DNA of 64,000 nt from Pictodentalium vernedei (GCA_031216915.1 CM062289.1:245459187-245523186); one strand, 5' to 3'; numbered from the stretch's first letter, positions 19,691 to 31,068 are shown. Translations and numbers: made by a program. Notes: generated by a model not told the origin, from the letters alone.

Positions 19691-21540
19691 AAGTGCTCAT
19701 CTTGAACAGAACACAATATAAACAGAGTCCAAGAATGAGTACATTAAGCAAGCCATCTCCATAGGCTACACTGTCAATCCTTGAGTCCCTCAGGAGTGAC
19801 AAAAATAATCCGGGCATCATGCCTTTTCTTCAGTTGATCCTAAAGTAAAATGTAGAGCTCCCCTATGAAGCCCCATGATACAACCTATGTGGATTAATCT
19901 TAGTTACACACCTCTAGAGGGTACTGAATACAAAATTTTTAATTCTTTAGCAAAATGGCCAATTCCTGCTCCCATAGGGAGCCCAAATATTAACCCAAGC
20001 TCTTGATTTGAACACAGTTGAATCTGACTTCCCTAGAGATGTTGTGTATCAAATATGTATGTTGGATCTGAAGAAGAGAAATTTTCAAGAAATTTCAAAA
20101 TATTGCACCAAGTTAAAATTTGGGCTATCAAAGCGAGCCCAAATATTAACCTATGGATCTGATCCCTCCCCCCCCCCCCCCCCCCCTCCAGACAGAGATG
20201 TTGTATATCAATTATGAAAGCATTCTGACTAGTGGATCTTAAGAAGATTTTTGATGAAATTCCCTCATATTGTACTAAGTTAAATTTCAGGTTTCCATAT
20301 GGAGCCCAAATATTGTAGAGATGTTGTATACCTAATATGAAAGCATTCCGACTGGTGGATCTGAAGAAGAAGATTTTTAAAGAAATTTCCTCATATTGCA
20401 CTAAGTACAAATTTGGGCTACCATAGCGAGCCCAAATATATACCTAGGATCTGATTTGAACAAACTTGAATCTGATCCCCCTAGAGATGTTGCATACCAA
20501 ACATGAAAGCATTCTGACTGGTGGATCTGAAGAAGATTTTTTTTAAATTACCCCCCATATTGAACAAAATTAAAATTTGGGCTTCTGTAGGAAGCCCAAA
20601 TATTAACCTAGGGACTTGGTTTGAACAATCTTGAATCTGACCCTCAGAACAATGATGTTTCCCAAACATTAAGAGATTCTGACTGGTGGTTCTGAAGAAG
20701 AAGATTTTTAAAGAATATTCCCCTATGTTAAAAATTTGGGCTCCTGTAGTGAGCCCAAATATGAACCAATAAGCTTTATTTCAACAAACTTGTATCTGAC
20801 CCCTCTATGAATGCTGTATACCAAATATCAACAGATTCTGATGATCGGTTCTGGAGAAAAGATTTTTAAAAAATTTTGCAAATATGCTGACTCAGCATTT
20901 TTTCAATGCCCATTACAGAACACCCTAACATAACCGATGGCAATTTTTTTTACCATTCAGTTCTACTGGTCCTAAGGATACTTCATACCAAATAACAGCT
21001 CTCTGTTCCGTGGGGTTTGGGAAATATGGGCATTTGAAAATATTTCTATTTTTAGCTCCCAGGGTTCCCATGGGGACGCGTGAATTTTTTTTTTTTTGTA
21101 TGGGTCAATTACTTATGACCCAATAATACCACATACCAAATTTGGTTCATACCGGACCATCGGTTCAGAAAATAGAAATTTGGGGCGAGGCCAATAATCT
21201 TACCCCTCCCATTACAAAGCCAAATATTGCTTCACGAACTTCGTTTGAACAAACTTGATTCTACACCTCAAAAGGAAGCTCCATAGCAAATATCAAGTCA
21301 TTGTACACACTGGTTCTTGAGAAGATTTTAAAAATATTTTGGAACATTTTCCTCCACTCCCTCCCTATGGGGCTGGGCATGTTGAGTTGAACAAAAATGC
21401 AATGCCCCTTTGGGACCATCACTCACACAAACTTTCACTTGAATTGGCACAATGGCTTTGGAGGAGAAGACGAAAACATGGTGTTGACAGACAACAGATG
21501 GACGACGGACGGAGAGCCACGAGATTAGCTTAGCTTGACT
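19690..21540. repeat. W-family tandem repeats inside E2
   Basis: Units share 'GGGAGCCCAAATATTAACC', 'CTAGAGATGTTGT' and 'GGATCTGAAGAAGA', with a period of about 165-180 bp. A C19 run lies at 20168-20186. The whole is homologous to 24940-26265. The end near 21480-21535 carries GGACGACGGACGG and a Gly-Ala-Cys-free non-coding hairpin. Confidence 0.8.
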
Positions 21541-21852
21541 TTGTCAAGATGAGCTAATAAGCATACCAGGTTTCAAAGAAATACGATTATAAATGTGCCC
21601 CTGGGGTGTGCCAAAGGGAAATATTGAGGTCTGACTAAACTAAGTTCACAGAACATTGCCAGTGGTAGTTTCAAAGTGATCTGAAGAAAAATGTGACCTG
21701 TGCAGTGTGCCAAAGGAAATTGTGGACGGACGAGAAGTGATGGCAGTAGCTCAGCTTGACTTTGTTGACTTTGTCAAGTTGAGCTAAAAATTAGTTATTC
21801 AAGAATTTTGTTTACATGTGTTGTATGCTTTTCATGTTATGTAAAGGGTTAA

Positions 21853-22130
21853 ACATTGACCGGTGAGAATTAATGACACTGTTGGACTTTCCTGAAGAAG
21901 CAAGATAATTCACCATATTTATTTCAGATGGATGAAATGGATCAGTTTGTCTCTGAAGACTCCAAACAATCCATTTCCCCAAGGCGAAGTGATATACTTT
22001 TTGAGGGAAAGGTTTCCAGGAATTGAGAATGAAATCTGCAGATGATTCTGAAAGTCCTCCTGATAAGAAGTGTTTCCTGAGACAAGCCACCAGACAAGTC
22101 GCAATTTTGGTGGTGTTGTGTGGTAGACTT
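21853..22130 (-). pseudogene. DIRS C tyrosine recombinase, N-terminal fragment
   Basis: Minus-strand frame with QKVYHFALGKWIVWS, DPFHPSEINMVNYL and SVINSHRSMF. This matches the core-binding (SAM-like) region of DIRS recombinases and parallels AAKWKVFCRWC...PSITQIAEFLVYL in element B. The frame stops matching exactly at the TTAA at 21849-21852 where M1 begins. The rest of the gene is at 16950-17265. An upstream frameshift separates it from the RNase H fragment. Confidence 0.75.
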
Positions 22131-22618
22131 AGAAGATTGTCCCCTTGAGGGAGGGGAGTTGGATAATTTACAAGTATCTCCAAAAGCAGAGGGTACTCCA
22201 AAAGGGAACTATCAGGAGAGCAAACCCCACATTATCTTTCTTGGGTTTCATCAGAATCTTCTTGAATAAACTGAATGGAGGGAAAATATATGGAGTTAAA
22301 TTTCACCAGTGTAGAGAGAAAGCATCAACAAATTTTGCATGTGGATCAGGATGCCAAGAAACATAATCTATTAATTTACAATTTAGTCACAATAAGTCTT
22401 TTGATGTCACAAAATTAATTTGTGAACACAATTTCTGGAAAATCATAGTATCAAGCATCCAAACTGTGCCATCATTAAAGTTTCTAGATAATTCATCTGC
22501 TATAAAGTTTCCTCTGCCAGGAACATAAACCGCAGAAAGATGAACATCCCTGTCAAAACACCAAAGAAAAATTTCCTTAGTTAAGAGAAACAATTTCAAA
22601 ACAGGGCCTCCTATATTA
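22130..22618 (-). pseudogene. DIRS C RNase H, C-terminal part
   Basis: Continuation of the RNase H frame after the M2 insertion: NNIGGPVLKLFLLTKEIFLW, then YVPGRGNFIADELSRNF, then a SWHPDPHAKFVDAFSLHW block with a following stop, and an FPPF/L segment. These are the characteristic last RNase H helix and post-RNase-H segment of DIRS polyproteins. At least one stop, at about 22310, interrupts it. Confidence 0.75.
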
Positions 22619-22847
22619 TTAACCCTTTACCTAACATGAAAAGCAGACCACACATGCCAAGAAAATTCTTGAATAACTAATTTTTTGTCTCAAAAACGCA
22701 GGTTATGACCCCTCATTGGAACGAGCTCATTCCAACAAGGGGACATAACCTTTGTTTTTGAGACAAAAAATGAAAAAATAATAAAAATTTGTGATTTTTG
22801 AGAATAGCGCTGGCCAGTTTTGGCCGTTATGTTGGGTAAAGGGTTAA
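22619..22847. mobile_element. TTAA mini-element M2 inside DIRS C RNase H
   Basis: It begins TTAACCCTTTACCTAACATG and ends TTGGGTAAAGGGTTAA (229 bp). The central palindrome surrounds GGAACGAGCTCATTCC. Removing it with one TTAA joins the RNase H reading frame without any frame change (VVSYF to NNIGG), showing precise insertion into a TTAA and duplication of that tetranucleotide. Confidence 0.92.
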
Positions 22848-23330
22848 AGTAGGATACCACTGTGGTATTATCACTCTTCACACAGATATGAGTTGAGAAA
22901 ATACAACAACAGAGGCTTCTTAGGCCTAAAAGAAGAGCTTTCAATTCTAAAAAAATTTATATGCATTGCAGATTCAAATGAGGACCATCTACCGTTGGCA
23001 TTTGAATTCTCAATTGAAGCCCCCCCCCCCCCCCCCCCCCCAACCCAGATGAGAGGCATCAGTTTCTAAATATGTGGAAATGTTGCTGGGTTGAAAGGAT
23101 CTCCCATTCATTGTTTTGACATTATTGATCCACCAATGGACCTCGTCTTTGGCTGTACTTGACAAATTTATTAGTGCATCAAAATTGCCATGAAAAACAT
23201 CCAGATCTTCAGTTTTGTCTTTATCTAAGATCTGATAAAATAATTTACCCAAATTGATTGCTTTGAAGGCTGAAGTATAAAGCCATATTTCTTGAGCTAT
23301 GTCTCTCAGAGACACCATCCCTATAAGTTT
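22848..23330 (-). pseudogene. DIRS C RNase H, N-terminal part
   Basis: Minus-strand frame with LETDASHLGWG (the catalytic TDAS block) near 23040-23072, then a C22 tract on the plus strand at 23020-23041 (poly-Gly in this frame), then a shifted frame with HINFLELKALLLGLRS-type text and SDNTTVVSYF ending at M2. Upstream is VHWWINNVKTMNG. These motifs in this order identify the RNase H domain of DIRS-type polyproteins. The homopolymer expansion causes the frameshift. Confidence 0.8.
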
Positions 23331-24214
23331 TTCAGAATAGGATATGATTTTTCTCTAATTTTTCATCTGGAAGGAAAACTTTGAACTTCGTTGAATCAAT
23401 AATGAAACCCAGATACTGAATTTGTTTTGTAGGAAGCAGACACGATTTTTCCAGGTAAATTTTAAAACCCAAGCTTTCAAATATATTTCTCAAGAGAACT
23501 GCGTTTTCCCTGCATAACTCATAATTCTTATACAGAGAAGAGAATCATCAATGTAAAAGAAAGACTTTACACCCCTAGATTTGATGTAAGAAAAATGGAT
23601 TTCATAATTTTTGTGAAAATTTGGTGCGCTAATGCCAACCTGAAAGGGAGACAACAAAACTCATATAAAATTCCATTCCAAACGAACATTAAATATTTAC
23701 TATTCTGTTTGTGAATGAGAGTGCTAAAATAAGCATCTTTCAGATCTAATGAAGTGAAAAAATTCAGTTCTTTCCAGAGCTTTAAGGACAGTGTCAAAAG
23801 TTTCCTGTTTGAAATGATGATATTCAATGACAGTATTGAGTTTTTTTTCGGATTAATAATAGAATGGAAACCTCCATTTTTCTTTTCACAAAGGAATAAA
23901 TTGGAAATGAATTTTCCAGAAAAATGAGGGCAGAGAACAATAGCCCCTTTTGCGAACATTTTCTCAATTTCAAGTTGCAGAAAAATGACTACAGAAGAAT
24001 TGAATTTTAGACATGGAGGAAATCTTGACTGCATTGGAGTGGAAGTTATAAATAGGTTATCAGTGGAGAAAAGCCCCTTGTATGAGTTGTGCATGATGGG
24101 TCGAAGCAAATTGACGGAACATAGAAGTTTCAAATATGGAATTGTTTTTCTTTCGGAGTTCTTCAGTAGCCTTAAGTGTGCAAGCAATGGCAGAGGCAGA
24201 TAATTTTTTTGCAA
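23331..24214 (-). pseudogene. DIRS C reverse transcriptase
   Basis: From 24214 downward: an N-terminal EIEKMFAKGAIVLCP block (fingers), LFLCEKKNGGFHSIINPK, FFTSLDLKDAYFSTLIH (motif A, catalytic Asp in SLDLKDAY) and LYEFCCLPFRLALA (motif B region). Beyond the first frame end at 23567, the catalytic YIDD box is at 23544-23555. The order and wording match DIRS/Ty3-related reverse transcriptases, and with the recombinase downstream it is DIRS. The motif B change (RLALA rather than GLxxAP) and a break between 23567 and 23560 indicate decay. The enzyme would copy the element RNA into DNA. Confidence 0.85.
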
Positions 24215-24935
24215 ATTACAACCTCTGGTTCTGAATTGACTGCTGTGAATTTGAGCTCAAATTTCAAGGTTCACTTTTGGGGGGTTACTTTTCTCAGCAT
24301 CGGCTGGGATCAAATTTTCTTCCAGGAGCTTTTCAATATGCTCTTTATCAGATGGAGTTGTGCATATAGAGGACAGAGGAAGCAAATTTTTCAATAATAT
24401 TTGGTCCTAACTTGTATGAAGTAACTTGTGAAATGGAAGGAATAATAAAGCCATCTTCATCTAAATTATCAGTAAATTCTGAAAAACTGCAATCAAAAAG
24501 CTTGTCTGCAGTTGGAGCTGACTACTGAGGGTCCAAATCTTTGTTTTCAATTTTTCATCTCATTGTTCACCATTATAAGGTTAGGTTTTGACAGATTTCT
24601 CTTAAGCATTTCCCTGATAACAGTGTGAGGCTTATCCCCCGAAGGGACTCCATGTAGGGCCGATTCATTCATATCCCGAATAGCGTTAGGTTTGACAAAG
24701 AAGACACAGAATGTGGAAATGATTGAGGCGAAATTAAGGAAGATTTCGAAAATTCAGTCTCTAGTTTCACTTTATTAACTTAAGTCTGTTATTAATGTGA
24801 TTCACAGAATCGAGTAACTTAGCTAGGATATCTCAATTGTCCACTCTTTGGATGTTCGATGTGATTTGGATTTAGATTTTACTTTCAGTTTCAACATGGT
24901 GATATTTGTGCGTTTTTGAGACTTAGTCTCGTCGG
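24215..24935 (-). other. probable DIRS C upstream (gag) region, unrecognisable
   Basis: This lies where gag would be expected but has no convincing open frame or motif on the minus strand. DIRS C cannot be delimited here. W-type repeat text begins near 24940. Confidence 0.3.
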
Positions 24936-24939
24936 GTTC

Positions 24940-26265
24940 AAACCCAGACAAGAGGAAGGGGTCTGAAGCACTCACACTGAACAGAACCCGATATAAACAG
25001 AGTCCAAGAATTAATCTACATTAAGCAATCAATCTCCATAGGATCCATTGTCAATCCTTGAGTGCCTCAGGAGTGACTAAAATAGTACAAGCATCATGCC
25101 TTTTCTTCAGTTAATCATAATGTAAAAAGTGGAGCTCCTCTGTGGAGCCCCTTGATACAACCTATGTGGATTAATCTTAGTTACACACCTCTAGACGGTA
25201 CTTAATAAAAAATTTATAATTCTTCAGCTACATGGTAAATTCTGGCTCCCATAGGGAGCCAAAATATTAACCCAGGCACTCGATTTGAACAAACTTGAAT
25301 CTCGTCCCACTAGAGATGTTGTGTACCAAATATGAAAGCATTCTAACTGGCGGATCTAAAGAAGAAGATTTTGAAAGAAATTTCCTCATATTGCACTAAG
25401 TTAAAATTCGGGCTACCATAGGGAGCCCAAATTTTAACCCAGGGACCTGATTTGAACAAACTTGAATCTGACCCCCCCAGAGATCTTGTAAACCAAATAT
25501 GAAAGGATTCTGCCTGGTGAATCTGAAGAAGATTTTTGAAGAAATTCCCTCATATTGCACTGAGTTAAAATTCGGGTTCCCATAGAGAGCCCAAATATTA
25601 ACCCAGGCACTTGTTTTGAACAAACTTGAATCTCGCCCCACTAGAGATGTTGTGTACCAAATATGAAAGCATTCTAACTGGTGGATCTGAAGAAGAAGAT
25701 TTTGAAAGAAATTTCCTCATACTGCACTATGTTAAACTTCGGGCTACCATAGGGAGCCCAAATTTTAACCCAGGTAGCTGATTTGAACAAACTTGAATCT
25801 GCCCCTCCTAGAGATGTTGTAAACCAAATATGAAAGGATTCTGCCTGGTGAATCTGAAGAAGATTTTTTAAGAAATCCCCTCATATTGAACTGAGTTAAA
25901 ATTCGGGTTCCCATAGAGATCCCAAATATTAGCCCAGGGACCTGATTTGAACAAACTTGAATGTATACCAAATGTGAAAGCATTCTGACTGGAGGATCTG
26001 AAGAAGAAAATTTAAAAAAATTATCCCCCATATTGCACTAAGTTAAAATTTGGGCTTCTATAGGAAGCCCAAATATTAATCTAGGGACTTGATTTGAACA
26101 ATCTTGAAGCTGACCCTCATAAAAATGATGTATTGAAAGATTCTGACTAGTGGTTCTGAAGAAGAAGATTTTTAAAGATTATTCCCCATATTGCCCTAAG
26201 TTAAAAATCTGGGCTCATGTATTGAGCCCAAATATGAACCAAGGGGCTTCATTTTAACAAACTTG
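24940..26265. repeat. W-family tandem array, second locus
   Basis: It starts with 'CACTGAACAGAACCCGATAT' and then repeats units with 'GGGAGCCCAAAT(A/T)TTAACCCA', 'TAGAGATGTTGT' and 'GAATCTGAAGAAGA'. Nearly co-linear with 19690-20770 in E2, so one is a copy of the other or both derive from the same element type. No coding region. Confidence 0.85.
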
Positions 26266-27240
26266 TATCAAATCATTTACCATACCTTCAGTACAAATCT
26301 GATCTGTTGATTGCATGTAGGTTAAAGAGTAATTTCCATGTCAAATGAATAACAAATCCCCTCATGTTTATAGACAGAGGTGGCCTCAGAAGCATTTAGT
26401 CTTATTATATCCTGTTTGACAAGAGCTAAAGGAAACAGGATACAATAGAATCTGTGCAAAGTTTGTCATGAGAATGCAGGAAATTAACAAATTCTTGTTG
26501 ATGAACTATTCTTGCTCAATAACATTTTGCGTGGGGGAAATCCATTTGGGAAATGGTGGGTGTACCAAGTATAACATTTGTTATAATTATGCAGGCTGAT
26601 AGATAACTGAGTCAAGTAATGCTGCAGTACTAGAAGCAATCAAGGGTGACCTTGGATGGATGAGGATCAAGGACAGGATAGACTTAATGAAACTCTTTTA
26701 TTTTAACTGCGTTGTAAATCTCTGATGGTGTAAACTGATGTTCCAGAATATTTGGAATTCAAATATAAAGACAGGGTGGATTGAGCATGTGATGGGGTTG
26801 ATGAAGAACTATTCAATGGAGATCTCTGACTTAGAAGTGGGTACAAAACAGAGTAAAAAAATGTCAGAGAAAGCGTCATGGAGGATTGTAACTGAAATTG
26901 GCAAGAGGGAGGGGTCAAAGCAAAGAGGTCTTTGGGTGACATGTGCGGTGACAAAATGACTCCAGATTTTAGAGAGTACCTTGATTGCACCATTGAGTAA
27001 AAGGTAAATTAACCAACTAAAACACATCATGCCAGATTTTTAGTAATAGTTTAATTATACACAAATTACATGAACTTGTTCAGTGCAATGATAACAAAAT
27101 TTTATAGGTACATGTATTTTTATAGCAAAAAATATTTTGGAAAATAAAAAATATACAATGAAATCTAACCACCTTACCCACTTTTTGGGAGAATGTCATT
27201 GAGAATCTATACATTAAGGTGAACTAGCCTTTTGTAACAA
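26266..27240. other. unassigned, with a dispersed-repeat start
   Basis: The first part (26270-26420) resembles 60468-60600 ('ACCATACCTTCAGTACAAAT'-type text). The rest has no recognised repeat. A 73-codon frame at 26738-26959 (+) is opposed by open frames on the other strand and shows no motif, so it is not called as a gene. Confidence 0.4.
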
Positions 27241-27244
27241 AATG

Positions 27245-27628
27245 AAACAAGAGGCCCCAAGGGGCCTTAAATCACTCACCTATTAAAATTATTTGAAGAA
27301 GGATGAAAGGTCACATTCAGCATCTACACGTTATTTTAGTTAATCTAATTTCACTGGAATCTGACCCCAGTAAGAATACTGCAAACCAAATATCAAAGGA
27401 TTCTGACTGGGAGATCAGAAAAAGGATTTTAAAGAATATTTCACATATTGCACTAAGTAATTAAATAATACTGCTCATATTGCACTAACTTAAAACCAGG
27501 CTCACAGAAGGAGCTGAAATACGATCCCAGGGACTAGATTAAATTAACATTGAATATGAACCTCCTAAGGATACTGCATGTCAAAACATTTGGACCAGTA
27601 GATCTGATGAAGAATGTTTTAAAGAAAT
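27245..27628. repeat. diverged W-type units with GAGGCCCC head
   Basis: It begins ACAAGAGGCCCCAAGGGGCC then TTAAATCACTCACC, followed by two or three units with 'AAGGATTCTGACTGGGAGAT' and 'CATATTGCACTAA' text, related to the W arrays. The head palindrome is a frequent style in bivalve repeats (inference). Confidence 0.6.
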
Positions 27629-27975
27629 TGCACCAATGATTTCTTGAGTTAAATTTAGATGAATGTTTCATCAATTTATAGATTTATGAAAAAATAGCTT
27701 GAAAATACTCAGTGGGTCAGAGTTAAACAGAGAACATTTTTTTTAGCTCACCTGACTGAAAGTCTGGGGAACTTAAGTGATCACTTTCTGTTCACCCTGG
27801 ACGGATGGATAACAGACAATGTACAGAAAGTGATCACTTTAGTTCCCCAGACTTTCAGTCAGGTGAGCTAAAAAAAATGTTCCCTGTTTAACTCTTAACC
27901 CACTGAGTATTTTCAAGATATTTTTCATAAATCTAGTCATGGCTGCCGTCATCTAATTTTAACTCAAGAAATCAT
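27629..27975. mobile_element. long foldback element, about 150-170 bp arms
   Basis: The left arm (ATTTCTTGAGTTAA ... CTGGGGAACT) and right arm (AGTTCCCCAGACTTTCAGTC ... AACTCAAGAAAT) are imperfect inverted copies around a GGACGGATGGAT-containing loop near 27810. The innermost stem includes AGCTCACCTGACTGAAAGTC. Related half-elements lie at 32797-33055 and 33489-33585 ('TAGTCATGGCTGC'). Confidence 0.8.
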
Positions 27976-28474
27976 TGGCGCAAAAATCCATTCAATTTAC
28001 AGGGGGAAAATTTGATTAAATGTAAATTATACATATTTCAGTGATAAGAGAAATTCTGTCCTGGGCAGGAATATCTGCCAGCAGCATGCATGGAGTTGAA
28101 TCAAAAAATAAATTAAAAGATTATCCTTTTTTTTCTACAGTAAAGTTTTTGGGAATTTTGCACATTTCATAACTCTGACTTGGGTTTTTGACATTACACT
28201 TTTTTACATTGGACGACATTGAGTCAAATGTGCACATACCCATATACTAACTTGTTAATATTCGAGAACCCACCTTGAACATAACATGTTTGTGGAACAT
28301 GGGACTAATGGCAGTGTATTCGTGATAGATTTCTTTGGTGGGTTCTCATTTTTCAACTAGACTAGATCACAAACTCACAAACGTGGTATTTTACTTGATC
28401 AGATCACGATTGGATAGCAACATACTTACACATCATCAATAGAGATTTCATTAAAAAATATTGAGAAATCAAGA
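27976..28474. other. foldback-family flank and unassigned sequence
   Basis: 27980-28100 shares 'CTGTCCTGGGCAGGAATATC' and nearby text with 32990-33050, so it belongs to the same foldback family. 28100-28474 holds nothing recognised. Confidence 0.45.
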
Positions 28475-28589
28475 CCGAATTAATATATCTAAACTGAATA
28501 CTGGTTTTAGTATTTAAAAAAATCCTGTAGTATACCAGTATATTATTACCTCTTTATAGGGCATTCCCTAGTACATTAACAAAGTTTAA

Positions 28590-28700
28590 CAGGGCATTAC
28601 AAGAAAGTAACGCTCAACTTACAAAGTCGCGCAACGTGTCGGGCCGTTAATAAGTTGAACATCTCATTAACAGCCCGACACGTCAAGTGACTTTTGATCC
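28590..28700. repeat. short inverted repeat
   Basis: 'GTGTCGGGCCGTTAAT' and 'ATTAACAGCCCGACAC' at 28637-28682 form a hairpin. Function unknown. Confidence 0.5.
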
Positions 28701-29115
28701 TCGCTGTCGCACACTTGAAAATGGAAACAGTTTCCAGAAATGGTTTCAACTAGTAAACAATGTGATTTATATTTAAATTATTAAATATGTAAAATGTCCA
28801 GCAACGTTAGTCCCATAAGAACAAGCAGCTGCATATAGTAAGTAAGTCTGCAGACATTTTAAGCCTTTATTCCCGATTTAAAAGTGTTAAATATCGGGTC
28901 TGTTTTTATGTTTTCTAACTTCATTGCCAATGAAAGCGTACTGGCACCGATCACATGATAATCATGTGACACCAGTTTATTTAAGAACAGACGATAATAT
29001 CATCTGCCAAAATTGAAAACGTTAAAAATGTCTCAAGCGAATTGAATGATGACCAATTGGCAGTTTGTAGATGTCATGTAAGGTACAGGGTCAAAACTTT
29101 TGTCAGAATCGCAGT

Positions 29116-29312
29116 GGTAATAATAGTAATAACATGATTTTGTCGGGCCTTGTGGTTTATTAATGGCCCAACAGGTGTGAATAACAGCCCTTCAGCTTAT
29201 CAATGGCCCTCGACTTCGTCTCAGGCCTTTATAAGCTGTCAGGCTGTTATTCACACCTGTTTGGCCATTAATAAACCACAATACCCGATAAAATCATGTT
29301 ATTGTTATATTG
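29116..29312. repeat. palindromic mini-element, about 90-bp arms
   Basis: The left arm contains CATGATTTTGTCGGGCCTTG, TATTAATGGCCCAACAGGTG and TGAATAACAG. The right arm is its near-complete reverse complement, ending AATCATGTTATT. The intervening 'CAATGGCCCTCGACTTCGTC' is the loop. It is located inside the extra segment of the hAT-like copy. Confidence 0.75.
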
Positions 29313-30148
29313 AAAGACTGTTCAGATATCTGAACATACATACCACAATCGGGACTTGAGCCATCACAATGGAACGAAATAGCAGACCTTGATGATGTAG
29401 TTCGAATAACCCTTTACCCAATGCAGACGATATCAAAATTTATTATTTTAAATACTATTTTATCAGTTTTTTCCAAATATTTCAACAAAACATATCATGT
29501 GACACCTCATTGTAACAAGCTCATTCCAATGAGTGTTCACATGAAATGATTTTGCTGTGAATATTTTGGAAAAATATTTTTTCAACTGCTGAATTTGTGT
29601 GCACCCAATTTGTCGGATAAAAGGGATAATATTGTTTATTTGGGACTACAGTTAAAACCGAGGACATCTTGAAAATGAAATTGTGGGTAAAAAAATAATG
29701 ACGATAAATTGACATATTTGCAATTACACCGGTATTCAATCAATACTGGTTTGAATACTGGTATGTATTGGTTTATTGATATACCGTGCAACCCTACGAA
29801 TCAAGAAAAACAAGCGAAAATAGCACCTCAGAATCAATGTTCTCACATTTCTTTTTCGACAGGTAAAATTCTGCTGTAAGAGCTGGGTAGAGAAAAGCAG
29901 AAAGGTAGTTTGACTGTATTGCGACCCAGTCACAATACGGAAGAAATTCTCCGTCAGCTTTGGTAATCACAGTACTATATGAGCTCACTGAACTAGGCAA
30001 TGAAAACTAAATCACTCTGTGCACAAAGCAAATCCTATTTTCATTCCCCCAATAAAATTTCAATTGGTGAATCACTGATATTACAAAAGGTGGATAATTT
30101 CAGAACTCGATGTTATGTTACAAATATCAGAACTCACCTGATATTGAC

Positions 30149-30400
30149 TTAACCCTTTATCTAATGCGAAAAACAGATGACATTTGCAAACAAAATTCTT
30201 GAATAACTAAGTTTTTTTCATTTTTTGTGTCAAAAAAATAGCTTATGACCCCTCACTGGAACGAGCTCAATCAGTTTGTTACAATGAGAGTACATAAGCT
30301 ATGTTTTTGAGACAAAAAACGAAAAAAATAATGAAAACTGAATGGTGATTTTGTAAACAGCGGTGGCCTGTTTTGGCCGTTATGTTGGTCATAGGGTTTA
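30149..30400. mobile_element. TTAA mini-element M3
   Basis: It begins TTAACCCTTTATCTAATGCG, with the central palindrome near 30240-30310 around GGAACGAGCTC. It ends TTGGTCATAGGGTTTA, a degraded end (TTTA instead of TTAA). Same family as M1 and M2. Confidence 0.75.
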
Positions 30401-30655
30401 CAATATTGATATTGAGGTACACAATATCAATATTTGTTAATTTAATTATTTTGTTTTCAAGTTTTCACAGGTCACAAAACTATATCATGTTACCCCTCAT
30501 TGGAATGTGTTCCACAAGCTCATCCTAATGGGGGGGGGGAGGTCACATGATATGACTTCATTGAATTTTTAAAAAAACAACTTTTTTTTCAACTGCTCGA
30601 TTTGAAGATTACATGGGCAGATGTTTCAAATTTGTTAGGTAAATGGTTAATGTTA
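30401..30655. repeat. second-type mini-element, diverged copy
   Basis: It shares 'CATGTTACCCCTCATTGGAA', 'TTTTCAACTGCT' and 'TTGTTAGGTAAATGGTTAA' with 29405-29634 and 35627-35853. G10 at 30530-30539. It is directly adjacent to M3. Confidence 0.6.
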
Positions 30656-30708
30656 TGTTTATAGACCTAAGTGGCCTCAGTACATCCAATATTATAGGTA
30701 TTTAACCT

Positions 30709-30937
30709 TTAACCCTTTACCTAACATGAAAGGTAATCAACACTTGCATATGAATTCTTGAATAACTAATTTTTTGCATCAAAAACATAGCTTATGATCC
30801 TCACTGGAATGAGCTCAACAAGCTCATTCCAATAAGGGGTCATAAGCCATGTTTGTGAGACCAAAAAAATGAAAACTGAATGGTGATTTTGTGAATATTG
30901 CTGATCGTTTGAATCATTACATTGGGTAAAGGGTTAA
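30709..30937. mobile_element. TTAA mini-element M4
   Basis: It begins TTAACCCTTTACCTAACATG and ends TTGGGTAAAGGGTTAA. The central palindrome includes 'GAGCTCAACAAGCTC'. 229 bp, the same length as M2. Confidence 0.85.
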
Positions 30938-31068
30938 GCTATTTTATCTTGTTTGACAGTAAAACAAGATAAAAGAAATGCTCAGTTTATCATTACAAAA
31001 CTGATCAAACTCCTGATAACAAAATAATCCTGTTAATTGAATATTATCCACTGGTAAAGAGACTTCAA

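Larger units (their letters stand above)
17425..21788. mobile_element. E element, copy 2 (about 4.4 kb)
   Basis: One end reads ATGAAAGTATCAGTGACATT then GTAGCTCAACTTG (compare copies 1, 3 and 4). The other end, at about 21725-21788, contains GACGGACGAGAAG and TTGACTTTGTCAAGTTGAGC. The core differs from E1 and E3: it holds a 351-bp higher-order array and a W-type array. It has no coding region. It sits between the two halves of M1. Confidence 0.7.
17266..21852. mobile_element. TTAA mini-element M1, split by E2
   Basis: Left part 17266-17424 begins TTAACCTTTTACCCAAC and includes the central palindrome around GGAACGAGCTCGTTCC. The right part, about 21789-21852, ends TTATGTAAAGGGTTAA. It belongs to a roughly 230-250 bp family (M1-M7) with TTAACCCTTTACC ends. 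TTAA boundaries are typical of piggyBac-type non-autonomous elements; that class is inferred. M1 lies inside the recombinase gene of DIRS C and is itself interrupted by E2. Confidence 0.8.
28475..29800. mobile_element. hAT-like element, diverged and interrupted copy
   Basis: 28480-28545 matches the left part and 29313-29800 the right part of the 35463-36025 element ('CTAAACTGAATACTGG'; 'ATACCACAATCGGGACTTGA'; end ATACCGTGCAACCCTA). Sequence at 28546-29312 is extra and contains palindromes. A second mini-element type (29405-29634, 'ATAACCCTTTACCCAA') sits at the same internal position as in the 35.5-kb copy. Confidence 0.65.

Noticed and set aside
26738-26959. 73-codon frame as a gene
   Set aside because: Opposing frames on the other strand are equally open and no motif is recognised.
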